Below, in pieces: positions 27,340-36,643 of a DNA stretch of 64,000 bases. The stretch covers positions 1 through 64,000 of the forward strand of contig WSXZ01000039.1 in assembly GCA_009773555.1 (NCBI GenBank), written 5' to 3'. Origin of the DNA: Methylocystaceae bacterium (GTDB lineage: Bacteria > Pseudomonadota > Alphaproteobacteria > Rhizobiales > Beijerinckiaceae). Every line of letters starts with the position of its first letter. The first letter of the stretch is position 1. The notes beneath the pieces are model-generated. The model saw only the letters and a list, made by a program, of their open reading frames with translations. It was not told the origin of the DNA and searched no databases. A program made the position numbers and the translations under genes.

Positions 27340-29114
27340 CAATGTCCTCCGCCGCCGCGGGCCGGAACATTGGCATAGCCATAACCCAATTTTGCGAGGA
27401 GCGGGAAAGGCTGGTGCGGCGGCTCGAAACGCGGCGCAAGGCCGAGAATCGGACCGACGCGCTCGATGATCTCGCCCGTTACATGTCCCGCATTATAGGC
27501 CGCCGTGGCGTAGCCGCCGGTTTCCGGCAAGCCCTGCGGTTCGTCCATGATGGTCAGGAACAGATATTTCGGCTTGTCGGACGGCGCGACGGCCATGAAG
27601 GTGTTAAACAGCTTGCTCTTGGAATAATGGCCGTTGACGACCTTTTCCGCGGTGCCGGTTTTGCCGCCGACGTAATAGCCGGGGACGTTCACCTTCCGCG
27701 CCGTGCCGATTTCGGCGTTGAGGCGCATGAGATAGCGCATCGCCTCGCTCGTCTCAGGCTTCACGACGCGTTCGGCGCCCGCCTTCGCTTCCTCCTCACT
27801 GCGCTTGATGAAGGTCGGCGTGATCAGATAGCCGCCATTCATCAGCGCGCCGACGGCCATCATCGCCTGAAGCGGCGCCACAGCAAGGCCATGACCGAAA
27901 GCGATGGTCATGGTGTTCAACTCGCCCCAATTTCTTGGCACGATGGGTTCGGCGCTTTCCGGCAGTTCAGTGCGCATGCGCGTCAGCTGGCCCATCTTGC
28001 GCAAAAACGCCTTGTGCCGCTCCACGCCCTGCCCCATCGCCATGCGCGCGGTGCCGACATTGGAGGAATAGGTGAAGACCTCTGGCAGTGTGAGCGCGCG
28101 ATTTTGCGCGTGATAGTCATGGATTTTGAAGCGCCCGAAAGAGAGCACGCCGCGCGCGTCGAGCCGTGAATTCAGATTGACCTTGCCGGAGTCGAGCGCC
28201 ATCGCGATGGTCAGCGCCTTGAAGGTCGAGCCCATCTCATAAACGCCGACGCTCATGCGGTTGATGTGGATAGGATCGAGCGCTTCGGTCGGCTTGTTCG
28301 GATCGTAGTCGGGAAGCGACGCGAGCGCGATCACCTCGCCGGTGTTGACGTCCAAGATCGCCGCGGCGCCTGCCTTCGCCTTAAAGTGGGTTACGCCCTT
28401 TTCGAGTTCGTCGCGCAACGCATGCGTGGCCCGAATGTCGAGCGAAAGCGACACGGGTTTGAGTTCCTCGGGCGTCACGCCGAAGCCGGCGCCGTGCAAA
28501 TCGGCGAGACCCTGCCCGTCGATGTATTTTTCGATGCCGGCGATGCCCTGATTGTCCACATTGGCGAAGCCGAGCACATGCGCGCCGATCGGTCCGTTGG
28601 GATAAACGCGCTTATTTTCGGCGATCAGTCCGACGCCCGGCAGTCCGAGATGGAAGACTTCGTCGCGCTGATGCGACGTCACCTCGCGCTTCACCCAAAC
28701 GAAGCCTTTCTTGGAGCCGAGCCGCTCGCGCAAATCGCGGGCGTCGAGGCCGGGCAAAACCGCCGTCAAAAGCTCGGTCGCTTCGTCCTTGTCGATGATG
28801 CGGCGCGGCTCGGCGAACACCGACATCACCTTGACGTCGCTTGCCAGCGCCTCGCCATTGCGATCGATGATGTCCGGGCGGGACGCCGCGACCGCCTCGG
28901 CGGCGGCGCGCCGCGACGTCGCCGCCTCCGGCTTAAATGCGAGATAGACGAGCTTAATCGAAATCACCGCGTAGAGCGCGAGAAAAGCCAGCGCCGCGAG
29001 CCGCATACGCGACGCGCTCAGCGCGAGACTCGTCGAAAACAGCGCGCGCAGCATCGCGCGTATTTTGCCGTTCGGCGGCGGCGAAGGTTGCGTGTCGCGC
29101 ATCGTCTGCGTCAT
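27339..29114 (-). CDS. ftsI: Septal transpeptidase FtsI (PBP3)
   Basis: A 591-residue class B penicillin-binding protein. A cytoplasmic tail of about 36 residues precedes one membrane segment (MRLAALAFLALYAVISIKL). The dimerisation domain carries RPDIIDRNGEALA and GLPGVGLIAENKRVYPNG. The transpeptidase has the active Ser296 in GSTFKALTIAMA, the SSN motif in FTYSSNVGTARMA and KTG in VGGKTGTAEKV. It cross-links septal peptidoglycan in the periplasm with FtsW. The start overlaps the ftsL stop (ATGA). Confidence 0.96.
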   Translation of the reverse strand: MTQTMRDTQPSPPPNGKIRAMLRALFSTSLALSASRMRLAALAFLALYAVISIKLVYLAFKPEAATSRRAAAEAVAASRPDIIDRNGEALASDVKVMSVFAEPRRIIDKDEATELLTAVLPGLDARDLRERLGSKKGFVWVKREVTSHQRDEVFHLGLPGVGLIAENKRVYPNGPIGAHVLGFANVDNQGIAGIEKYIDGQGLADLHGAGFGVTPEELKPVSLSLDIRATHALRDELEKGVTHFKAKAGAAAILDVNTGEVIALASLPDYDPNKPTEALDPIHINRMSVGVYEMGSTFKALTIAMALDSGKVNLNSRLDARGVLSFGRFKIHDYHAQNRALTLPEVFTYSSNVGTARMAMGQGVERHKAFLRKMGQLTRMRTELPESAEPIVPRNWGELNTMTIAFGHGLAVAPLQAMMAVGALMNGGYLITPTFIKRSEEEAKAGAERVVKPETSEAMRYLMRLNAEIGTARKVNVPGYYVGGKTGTAEKVVNGHYSKSKLFNTFMAVAPSDKPKYLFLTIMDEPQGLPETGGYATAAYNAGHVTGEIIERVGPILGLAPRFEPPHQPFPLLAKLGYGYANVPARGGGGH

Positions 29115-29524
29115 GGCTTGCGTCGCTCTTGGCTTTGTCCCTGCGCTTTGGGCGTGGTCGTCGGCGCGCTGCCGGGGACGGGCGGCGTCGCTGGCATGCT
29201 CAATCCGAGCGCATCAAGCTTATTGCCGATGGAGTCGATACGCGGCGATCTCTCGGGAAGCGATTGCGCTGCGACGATCTGGGTCGCTTCAAGCTGTTTC
29301 ATGCCGGGCAGATAAGCGTCGGCGAGCTGCTGAATGCGCTCAGGCCGCGTCATATAAGCCCATTCGGCGCGCAGCACCGCAATTGCGTCGCGCTCCTGCC
29401 TGATCTCGATCTTGGTCTTCGCGATCTGCTCGGCGCGATAGCTCGTCTGATATTTGATCGAATAGGCGTAAACCGCCGAACCGACGAGCACGAGAACCGC
29501 AAGGATATTGAGGAGCCGCAGCAT
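29111..29524 (-). CDS. ftsL: Cell division protein FtsL
   Basis: A 137-residue bitopic protein. The start MLRLLNILAVLVLVGSAVYA is a membrane segment, followed by the coiled-coil-like AEQIAKTKIEIRQERDAIAV and LRAEWAYMTRPERIQQLADA, typical of alphaproteobacterial FtsL. The C-terminus is Pro/Thr-rich and disordered. It acts in the FtsQBL complex. ATG 29524 shares one base with the rsmH stop; a longer in-frame start at 29695 lies inside rsmH and is rejected. Confidence 0.9.
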   Translation of the reverse strand: MLRLLNILAVLVLVGSAVYAYSIKYQTSYRAEQIAKTKIEIRQERDAIAVLRAEWAYMTRPERIQQLADAYLPGMKQLEATQIVAAQSLPERSPRIDSIGNKLDALGLSMPATPPVPGSAPTTTPKAQGQSQERRKP

Positions 29525-30528
29525 CAGGCTTTTCCCTTGTCGCGATCGGGCAGGCGAGCGAGACGCGCGAGCCTTTCGTCGAGCGGATACGGCGCCGCCG
29601 CCGTGCGCGTCGCGTAGCGCAGTTTGGCCGAACGCGCGCGCGGATTGGCCGCCGTCTCGGCGGGCGCAGGCGTCACCGGTTGGCGACCTTCGCAAACGAA
29701 GCTCGGCGGCGGCGGCGGCGTTTCGCCGGGAAGGCGGCGCGAGCCGGTTTCGCCGCGGCCGCAGCGTTCGGCGAGAAACTGCTTGACGATACGATCCTCA
29801 AGCGAGTGGAACGTCACGACGACAAGACGACCGCCCTCAGTGAGAAGCCGTTCCGCGCCAAGCAGCCCCTTCAGCAATTCCTGAAGCTCGTCATTGACGG
29901 CGATGCGCAGCGCCTGAAAGCTTTTGGTCGCCGGATGAATGTCGCTGGCGCGATTGGGAGCGACGCGCGCGATCATTTCGGCCAGCGCTCTTGTCGTTGT
30001 GAAAGGCGCAATCTCACGGTCGTGAACGATGGCGCGCGCGATGCGGCGCGCGGCGCGCTCCTCGCCGTAGAAATACAGAATGTCCGCGAGCGTCTCCGCA
30101 TCCGCTTCATTGACGATGTCGGCGGCGCTGCGCCCACGCCCCTCCATGCGCATGTCGAGCGGTCCCTCGGCGCGGAAGGAAAAGCCGCGCGCGGCTTGGT
30201 CGAACTGCATCGACGAGACGCCGATGTCGAAGACGACGCCGTCAAGCGGGGCGAAGCCTTGCCTGCGCGCGATGTCCTCGAGTTGAGAAAAGCGCGCGTC
30301 AACGAGCGTCAACCGTCCGCTCATCTCGTCGACAAGCGTCTGACCGGCTTTGACGGCGGTCTGGTCACGATCGAACGCGAGCACGCGCGTTTCCGGCTGC
30401 GCTAAGATGGCGCGCGTATAGCCGCCGGCGCCGAAAGTGGCGTCGATATAGCGGCCGCCACGATGGACGCCGAGGGCGGCGATCGCCTCCTCGCGCAGCA
30501 CCGGAATATGCGTCCCAGCGGACGTCAT
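29524..30528 (-). CDS. rsmH: 16S rRNA (cytosine1402-N4)-methyltransferase
   Basis: A 334-residue RsmH/MraW that methylates 16S rRNA C1402. It begins TSAGTHIPVLREEAIAAL, followed by the SAM loop YIDATFGAGGYTRAIL and LAFDRDQTAV, GVVFDIGVSSMQFDQAARG, and later TFHSLEDRIVKQFL. ATG 30528 is placed 7 bp after a clear GAGGAG ribosome site; an in-frame ATG at 30675 would add about 49 basic, non-family residues. It is the first gene of the dcw run. No mraZ precedes it; a divergent GNAT gene is found instead. Confidence 0.94.
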   Translation of the reverse strand: MTSAGTHIPVLREEAIAALGVHRGGRYIDATFGAGGYTRAILAQPETRVLAFDRDQTAVKAGQTLVDEMSGRLTLVDARFSQLEDIARRQGFAPLDGVVFDIGVSSMQFDQAARGFSFRAEGPLDMRMEGRGRSAADIVNEADAETLADILYFYGEERAARRIARAIVHDREIAPFTTTRALAEMIARVAPNRASDIHPATKSFQALRIAVNDELQELLKGLLGAERLLTEGGRLVVVTFHSLEDRIVKQFLAERCGRGETGSRRLPGETPPPPPSFVCEGRQPVTPAPAETAANPRARSAKLRYATRTAAAPYPLDERLARLARLPDRDKGKA

Positions 30529-30731
30529 CGGCATGCTCCTCACCAGACGCGCGGCGCGAGGCCGACGCGATCCTGTGCGCCCGACGAGCGCTGGCTCGTC
30601 GAGACGACTCAATTGCGGCTGGGCGGTCTGTATCGACATGGAACCGCGAGGCGTCGGAAGCAGGCTGGTCGCCACGCGCCGATCGGCAACCGGCCTTATT
30701 AGGCTTTTTTATCGTTAAGGGAGCGTTTACG

Positions 30732-31319
30732 GTGGCGCGAATTTGGCGGCCTCAAGGCGGCGCAAGCAGAATGACGCAAAGCTTTCTGATCCGGCCGACG
30801 CCCCTTTTTCGCGAAAGCTATCTCGAAGCGCTGCGGGAGGGGCTGTCCGTCGGCGGCCGGCGCATTTACGACGCAATGGAAATCGCAGCCGTAGAGCAGG
30901 ATTTCGCGGGCCACCTCGCGGGTCTCGACCGCGACGGACAAAGCCCTGTGGCGTTCGGCGAGCGAATGCTGCCGAGCGTTCCCGCCAACGCCTTCTGGCT
31001 CGTTGAAGGAAACAACTTCATCGGCGGCATCACGATCCGCGCGCGCATCGACACTCATTTGCTGGCGCATTTTAGCGGCCATCTTGGCTATGGGGTGCGG
31101 CCATCCATGCAGCGGCGCGGCTACGGCAAGCGCCAGCTGGCGCTTGCTTTGGACATTTGCCGAGGCATGGGAATCGGAATAGCTCGGTTAAGCTGCGACG
31201 TCGACAATATCGCGTCTCGCCACGTCATCGAGGCCAATGGCGGCGTGCTGCTGCGTCAATGCGCGCCGTCCTGGTTCGCCAAATCCCCTTATCTCCTCTA
31301 TGAAATTCCCCTGATTTAA
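30732..31319 (+). CDS. GNAT-family N-acetyltransferase
   Basis: A 195-residue acetyltransferase. The core has FWLVEGNNFIGGITIRARID, then LGYGVRPSMQRRGYGKRQLA, the acetyl-CoA-binding loop, and the late segment DVDNIASRHVIEANGGVLLR typical of GNAT proteins acting on small molecules or protein N-termini. The substrate is unknown. GTG 30732 has a GGGAG site 8 bp before it; ATG 30771 is a shorter alternative. It is transcribed divergently from rsmH and converges on rnpB. It occupies the place where mraZ usually stands. Confidence 0.8.
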   Translation: MARIWRPQGGASRMTQSFLIRPTPLFRESYLEALREGLSVGGRRIYDAMEIAAVEQDFAGHLAGLDRDGQSPVAFGERMLPSVPANAFWLVEGNNFIGGITIRARIDTHLLAHFSGHLGYGVRPSMQRRGYGKRQLALALDICRGMGIGIARLSCDVDNIASRHVIEANGGVLLRQCAPSWFAKSPYLLYEIPLI

Positions 31320-31320
31320 C

Positions 31321-31703
<383 letters not shown>

Positions 31704-31864
31704 TGAGGGATAGGCGCCCTCGCGACGGAATGCAAGAACGGCGTCAAAACGTCGCCTTGGAAAGCTGAGCAATAGTCGCCATCTCTTAAATTGGTTCTTC
31801 GCCTTGGCTAATGCTGAGGGGCGCCGAGCCGAGACCTAAGAGAAATGCGATAAGGGAGAATATA

Positions 31865-32227
31865 ATGCTGTCACGTCGTTCGATTTTCGCCGCTTTAGCC
31901 GTCGCAACCGCTTTTCTCGTGACGCCGCATATGGCGTTGGCGCGAAGCGATAGCGAGCATCTGACTCAGGCGATCGAGGAGACCAATGAGGCGATCAAGG
32001 AAGGCAAGCAGCATAATGCCTCCTCCTTCGCCGAGCATGCGCATAACGCCTGGGATCACGCCAAGGCGGCCAGCGGGGAAGACCCCAAGGGCCACATCAA
32101 GACGGCGATGAAGCATCTCAGTCAGGCGCTCAAGACGGCCAAGCGCACCCACCACGCCAGCCGGATTGACAAAGGCGTCCGTCATGCCGAAACCGCGCTC
32201 ATTCATTTGAAGGCGGCAAATCAATAA
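31865..32227 (+). CDS. SmbP-like small metal-binding protein, secreted
   Basis: A 120-residue protein with a signal peptide (MLSRRSIFAALAVATAFLV to about ALA at residue 27). The mature part has repeated helical units with His, Glu and Lys: SEHLTQAIEETNEAIKEGKQ, then SSFAEHAHNAWDHAKAA, then KTAMKHLSQALKTAKRTHHA, then GVRHAETALIHLKAANQ. This pattern matches SmbP, a periplasmic protein known to bind copper and other divalent metals. Nine or more His in short spacing support metal binding. A GGGAG ribosome site precedes the ATG at 31865. It has no clear operon partner. Confidence 0.75.
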   Translation: MLSRRSIFAALAVATAFLVTPHMALARSDSEHLTQAIEETNEAIKEGKQHNASSFAEHAHNAWDHAKAASGEDPKGHIKTAMKHLSQALKTAKRTHHASRIDKGVRHAETALIHLKAANQ

Positions 32228-32235
32228 TGCGATGG

Positions 32236-32264
32236 GCCGCGATGCGCATGCTGCGCGTCGCGGC
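32236..32264 (+). terminator. Possible hairpin terminator after the SmbP-like gene
   Basis: GCCGCGATGCGC-ATGCT-GCGCGTCGCGGC forms a strong stem with one mismatch 9 bp past the stop codon. No T run follows, so its role as a terminator is uncertain. Confidence 0.4.
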
Positions 32265-32481
32265 TCTCCCAAGCTGAAGCGTACATTCACCGATCCATAA
32301 GCTGATCATTTTAATTTCCGGGTCGGACCGCGCCAGCGTTACGGCCTGCACCGTTTGAGTTTGTTGCTTTGTATGTCGGCGAGACGGCGTCGGCGAGGCT
32401 GGAACCTTGGGGCGTTTGACGGCTTAATCTTGAGTCGCGATGGGCGGGCTGCCCAATCTCGCCTGCCGGGGACGGTTCATC

Positions 32482-33738
32482 ATGCAGCACAGCAGCGCCG
32501 CCGAACGCCAACCTCGCGTCGTCATCATCGGCGGCGGCTTCGCCGGGATTGCGACTGCGCAGGCGCTTGCTGGCGCCGGAGCGCGCATCTTCATCCTCGA
32601 CAGCAACAATCATCATTGCTTTCAGCCCCTGCTCTATCAGGTCGCGACGGCGGCGCTTGCTTCGCCTGATGTCGCCTGGCCGATACGCCACATCGTGCGG
32701 CGCCAGAAGGATGTGACCGTCCTGATGCTCACGGTTGAAAGCGTCGACGCCGCCCGCAAAGTCGTGAAGACCGACAAATGCGAGATCGGCTATGACTTCC
32801 TGGTTGTGGCGACAGGAGCCACCCACTCATACTTCGGTCATAACTGGGCGGGTTTGGCTCCGGGCCTGAAATCCATTTCAGACGCGACGCTCATCCGCCG
32901 CCGGCTGCTTCTCGCATTCGAACGCGCAGAGGTCAGCGTCGATCCCGTCGAGCGCGAGAGACTGCTCACGATCATCATCGTCGGGGGCGGTCCGACGGGA
33001 GTCGAACTCGCCGGCGCGATTTCCGAACTCGCCCGGCGAACGCTTCCGCCGGAGTTTCGCCGCGCCGATCCACGGAAGGCGCGCATCATTTTGCTCGAGG
33101 CGGGGCCCCGCATTCTTGCAAGCTTTCCCGAACGGCTTTCGAACTACGCGCGCGATTCGCTCGAAGCAAAGGGCGTCGACGTGCGCACGGACATGCCCGT
33201 CGACCAGATCTTCGAGGACCGCCTCGTCGCTGGAGAAAAGGAGATTCCCGCCGGCGTCATCCTCTGGGCGGCTGGCGTGCGGGCGTCGCCCGCGGCGAAT
33301 TGGCTGGGCGTCGAAGGCGATCGCACGGGACGCATTCCGGTCGGCGGAGACCTGACGGTTGCCGCCCTTCCCGACGTCTATGTGGTTGGAGATCTCGCTC
33401 TCCTGACCGGTCCTGATGGCGCGCCGGTTCCGGCGCTCGCCGCTTCCGCCAAGCAAATGGGCAAATACGCCGGACGCGTCATCCGACTCCGTCTGAAAGG
33501 GCGCTCTCCGCGCAAACCCTTCCGCTATCGGGACTACGGCAATTTGGCGACGATCGGCCGCAACTCGGCGATCGTTAAACTCGGCCGGCTGGAACTGACC
33601 GGCTTTCCAGGTTGGCTCTTCTGGAGCGTGGTGCACATTTATTTTCTGGTGAATTTGCGCAGCCGCATCCTTGTCGCGATCAGCTGGATCGCGACCTATC
33701 TGACGGGCAATCGAGGCTCGCGACTGATTACGCGCTAA
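32482..33738 (+). CDS. ndh: Type II NADH:quinone oxidoreductase (NDH-2)
   Basis: A 418-residue two-dinucleotide-fold flavoprotein. The FAD loop PRVVIIGGGFAGIATAQALA opens the protein, followed by HCFQPLLYQVATAAL. The NADH loop is IIIVGGGPTGVELAGAISEL near residue 165, and the second FAD segment is DVYVVGDLALLTG. A hydrophobic C-terminal region (LTGFPGWLFWSVVHIYFLV) suits membrane attachment. NDH-2 passes electrons from NADH to quinone without pumping protons. ATG 32482 follows a GGGGACGG site; an in-frame start at 32440 is less likely. Confidence 0.9.
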   Translation: MQHSSAAERQPRVVIIGGGFAGIATAQALAGAGARIFILDSNNHHCFQPLLYQVATAALASPDVAWPIRHIVRRQKDVTVLMLTVESVDAARKVVKTDKCEIGYDFLVVATGATHSYFGHNWAGLAPGLKSISDATLIRRRLLLAFERAEVSVDPVERERLLTIIIVGGGPTGVELAGAISELARRTLPPEFRRADPRKARIILLEAGPRILASFPERLSNYARDSLEAKGVDVRTDMPVDQIFEDRLVAGEKEIPAGVILWAAGVRASPAANWLGVEGDRTGRIPVGGDLTVAALPDVYVVGDLALLTGPDGAPVPALAASAKQMGKYAGRVIRLRLKGRSPRKPFRYRDYGNLATIGRNSAIVKLGRLELTGFPGWLFWSVVHIYFLVNLRSRILVAISWIATYLTGNRGSRLITR

Positions 33739-33765
33739 GTCAGCGCCGACATTTGGCCGGAGTCG

Positions 33766-34257
33766 CTACCTTAGCTCTAGCTCTTCTCCGCCCAGAAGCG
33801 CGCGAGACGCCGCTGCGCCGCAAGCCAGACCGACCGCCAAGGCGGCAAAGGCCGCAACCATCGAGCGGTCCGACAAGGCGAACTCCCAGCCTGGCGTGAT
33901 CCGCTTGGGCGCGAGGCCATAATCGACGGTGGCGGCGATTCCCGACATCATCGCCGCATCGCCGATCAGCTCGAACGTTGAGCGCGGCGGCTGAACCGCT
34001 AGCCAGGCCTCGAAGGGCAAGGCCCAGAAGACCGCCGATGCGTGATGCGTCGCGTAGCCCACGCCGGTGTATGCGGCGTCGACGTCGCGCCGCCCGCGCG
34101 ATTTGCGCCCCCAAAGCCAATGGCTGGTGGCGTTGGTGGGCTCGAGCGCGCCCCTGCCTTCTAGCTTTGCGAGCGCCGCCAGGGCGGCGGTGGAGATGAC
34201 GCTTGCGACGCTTCCCGTCACGAGCGCTGACAGACCGATGCGCGACAATTTTTCCAT
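33766..34257 (-). CDS. Hypothetical membrane protein
   Basis: A 163-residue protein with hydrophobic segments near residues 8-30 (LSALVTGSVASVISTAALAA), 68-84, 100-115 and 133-153 (MVAAFAALAVGLACGAAAS). Between them are NATSHWLWG and AYTGVGYATHHASAVFWALP, whose histidines and aromatics look conserved in character. I recognise the general type as an uncharacterised proteobacterial membrane protein but can assign no function. ATG 34257 starts a normal membrane N-terminus; a longer frame to 34602 would overlap the divergent priA gene. Confidence 0.6.
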   Translation of the reverse strand: MEKLSRIGLSALVTGSVASVISTAALAALAKLEGRGALEPTNATSHWLWGRKSRGRRDVDAAYTGVGYATHHASAVFWALPFEAWLAVQPPRSTFELIGDAAMMSGIAATVDYGLAPKRITPGWEFALSDRSMVAAFAALAVGLACGAAASRALLGGEELELR

Positions 34258-34356
34258 CGAAGGCTCCGTGGAGAGGTTGTGATACTCGAACCCGGTCGCG
34301 CGCCGCTTCGTTCCAGAAAATTTTCGTGAGGACCGGAAATGGATTAAGCCCTGGGC

Positions 34357-36600
34357 ATGAGCGCGGCGCAGGACGAGGAAGAAAGAGCGCGAGTCGTCGA
34401 GATCTTGGCGCCCGTCGCGGTCGATTCGACCTATTCCTACCTCGCCCCGGCGGCGATGCGGCTGCGCCCGGGCGACAGCGTCACGGCGCCGCTGGGGCGC
34501 CGGGAGGCTTATGGCGTCGTCTGGTCGATCGACGGCGGCTCCGGCCCGGGGGGGAATCTCAAGACGGTCAGCGCCCGTCTCGATCGGCCGCCGCTTTCGC
34601 AAAAGCTGCGCGGCTTCATAGACTGGCTCGCGCGCTACACGCTGACGCCGCGCGGCATGGCGCTACGGCTCGCCACGCGCGCGGCCGAAGACGCGGGGCC
34701 AGAGTCGCCGCGCATGCTCTATCGCGCGACGGGCAATGTCCCGGAACGATTGACGCCGACGCGCGCCCGCGTCCTCAAAGCCGCGGAAGGCGGCGTTGCT
34801 TTCGCCAAGAAAGCGCTGGCGGAAGCCGCCGCCTGCTCATTGGGCGTCATCGACGCGCTTGTCGATGAGGGCGCGCTGGAGGCGATCGCCGGGCCGCCGC
34901 AGCCGATCGCGCCGCCCCTCGACCCGCTGTTCGCCGCGCCCGCTTTGGAGCCCGCGCAGCAGGACGCCGCCGACGCGCTGAAGGCGTCGCTTTCACCGCG
35001 GGCGTTCAAGCCATTTCTGCTCGAAGGCGTCACAGGCTCAGGTAAAACCGAGGTCTATTTCGAGGCGATCGCCCAGGCCCTGGAGGCAGGCGGACAGGCG
35101 CTCGTCATGATGCCGGAAATCGCGCTCACGACTCAATTTCTTGAGCGTTTCGCCGACCGTTTCGGCGAAAAGCCCGCCGAGTGGCATTCCGGCGTCGGGG
35201 CGCGCAAACGCGCGCGCATCTGGCGCGGCTGCGCGACGGGCGAAGTCCGAGTGGTCGTCGGCGCGCGCTCGGCGCTGTTCCTGCCCTTTTCGGATCTACG
35301 GCTGATCGTCGTCGATGAGGAACATGAAGGCGCCTACAAGCAAGACGACGGCGTCAGCTATCACGCGCGCGACATGGCGGTCGTGCGCGCGCGGATGGAG
35401 GAGGCCACGATCGTTCTCGCCTCGGCGACCCCCTCCATCGAAACCCGCGTCAACGCCATGCGCGGGCGCTACGGTTATCTGAGACTCGATTCGCGGGCGC
35501 GCGCGCGGTTGATGCCGACGCTCGAAGCGATCGACATGCGCAAGGAAGGCCCCCCGCGTGGCCGATGGATCGCGCCGCGGCTTGCTTTGGCGGTGGGCGA
35601 AGCGATCGCGCGCGGCGAACAGGCGCTGCTCTTTCTCAATCGGCGGGGCTATGCGCCGCTGACAGTTTGCCGCACATGCGGCCATCGCTTCCGCTGCGAA
35701 CATTGCGACGCGTGGCTCGTCGAGCATCGTTTTCGGCGTGCGCTGATGTGCCATCATTGCGGCCATGTCGAGCGTCGTCCGCACGCGTGCCCTGAGTGCG
35801 GCAGCGAGGACTCGCTCGCCGCTTGCGGACCGGGGGTCGAGCGACTCGCCGAGGAAGCGGCGACGCTCTTTCCAGATGCGCGCATACTCGTTCTCTCATC
35901 GGATTTTCCTGGCGGCGCCGACCGGCTGCGGCGTGAATTGGAGGAGATTGCGAAAGGAGCCTTCGACATCGTCATCGGCACCCAACTCGTCGCCAAGGGC
36001 CACAATTTTCCCTTTCTCACGCTTGTCGGCGTCGTCGACGCGGATCTGGGCTTGGGCAGCGGCGATCCGCGCGCCGCCGAGCGCACATTTCAGCTGCTCA
36101 ACCAGGTCACAGGGCGCGCCGGGCGCGGCAACAAGCCCGGCCATGCGCTGATCCAGACGTTTCACCCGGCGCATCCGGTGATCGCGGCGCTTCTCTCGGG
36201 AGACGCGGAAAAATTCTACGAACAGGAGATCGCCATACGCGAGCGGGCGGGACTTCCGCCTTTCGGCCGTCTCGCCGCGCTGATCGTTTCCGCCAAGGAC
36301 GCCGCCACGGCGGAAGCGCATGCGCGCGCGCTCGCTCGCACGGCGCATGAACTGCCGCCATCGCCGCGCTACAGAGTCGCCGCACCGGGCGCCTGGCCCG
36401 AGCAGAATGAAATCGCGCTGCTTGGTCCAGCGGAGGCGCCCATTGCGCTGATCCGCGGCCGTTACCGATTCCGCTTGCTGGCCAAAGGACCGCGAACCGC
36501 CGACATGCAGGCCTTTCTGCGCGACATGCTCGCCGCCGGACCGAAGGAGCGAGGCGGCGTGCGCGTTCAGATCGACGTCGACCCGCAAAATTTCTCGTAA
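34357..36600 (+). CDS. priA: Primosomal protein N' (replication restart helicase PriA)
   Basis: A 747-residue superfamily 2 helicase. The 3'-DNA-binding domain starts ARVVEILAPVAVDSTYSYLA. Walker A is LLEGVTGSGKTEVYFEAI, Walker B is LRLIVVDEEHEGAYKQDD and motif III is LASATPSIETRVNAM. The zinc-binding insert is CRTCGHRFRCEHCDAWL with CHHCGH and CPECGS further on. The C-terminal helicase motif LNQVTGRAGRGNKPGHAL is intact. PriA reloads the replisome at stalled forks. ATG 34357 gives the expected N-terminus. The gene converges with hrcA. Confidence 0.95.
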   Translation: MSAAQDEEERARVVEILAPVAVDSTYSYLAPAAMRLRPGDSVTAPLGRREAYGVVWSIDGGSGPGGNLKTVSARLDRPPLSQKLRGFIDWLARYTLTPRGMALRLATRAAEDAGPESPRMLYRATGNVPERLTPTRARVLKAAEGGVAFAKKALAEAAACSLGVIDALVDEGALEAIAGPPQPIAPPLDPLFAAPALEPAQQDAADALKASLSPRAFKPFLLEGVTGSGKTEVYFEAIAQALEAGGQALVMMPEIALTTQFLERFADRFGEKPAEWHSGVGARKRARIWRGCATGEVRVVVGARSALFLPFSDLRLIVVDEEHEGAYKQDDGVSYHARDMAVVRARMEEATIVLASATPSIETRVNAMRGRYGYLRLDSRARARLMPTLEAIDMRKEGPPRGRWIAPRLALAVGEAIARGEQALLFLNRRGYAPLTVCRTCGHRFRCEHCDAWLVEHRFRRALMCHHCGHVERRPHACPECGSEDSLAACGPGVERLAEEAATLFPDARILVLSSDFPGGADRLRRELEEIAKGAFDIVIGTQLVAKGHNFPFLTLVGVVDADLGLGSGDPRAAERTFQLLNQVTGRAGRGNKPGHALIQTFHPAHPVIAALLSGDAEKFYEQEIAIRERAGLPPFGRLAALIVSAKDAATAEAHARALARTAHELPPSPRYRVAAPGAWPEQNEIALLGPAEAPIALIRGRYRFRLLAKGPRTADMQAFLRDMLAAGPKERGGVRVQIDVDPQNFS

Positions 36601-36643
36601 CGCTATCGCTGTTTGCGCTTAGAGACCGACCCGGCGCGACGCT

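Noticed and set aside
33116-33636. Open frames inside the NDH-2 gene on both strands
   Set aside because: Shadows of ndh; no independent motifs or ribosome sites.
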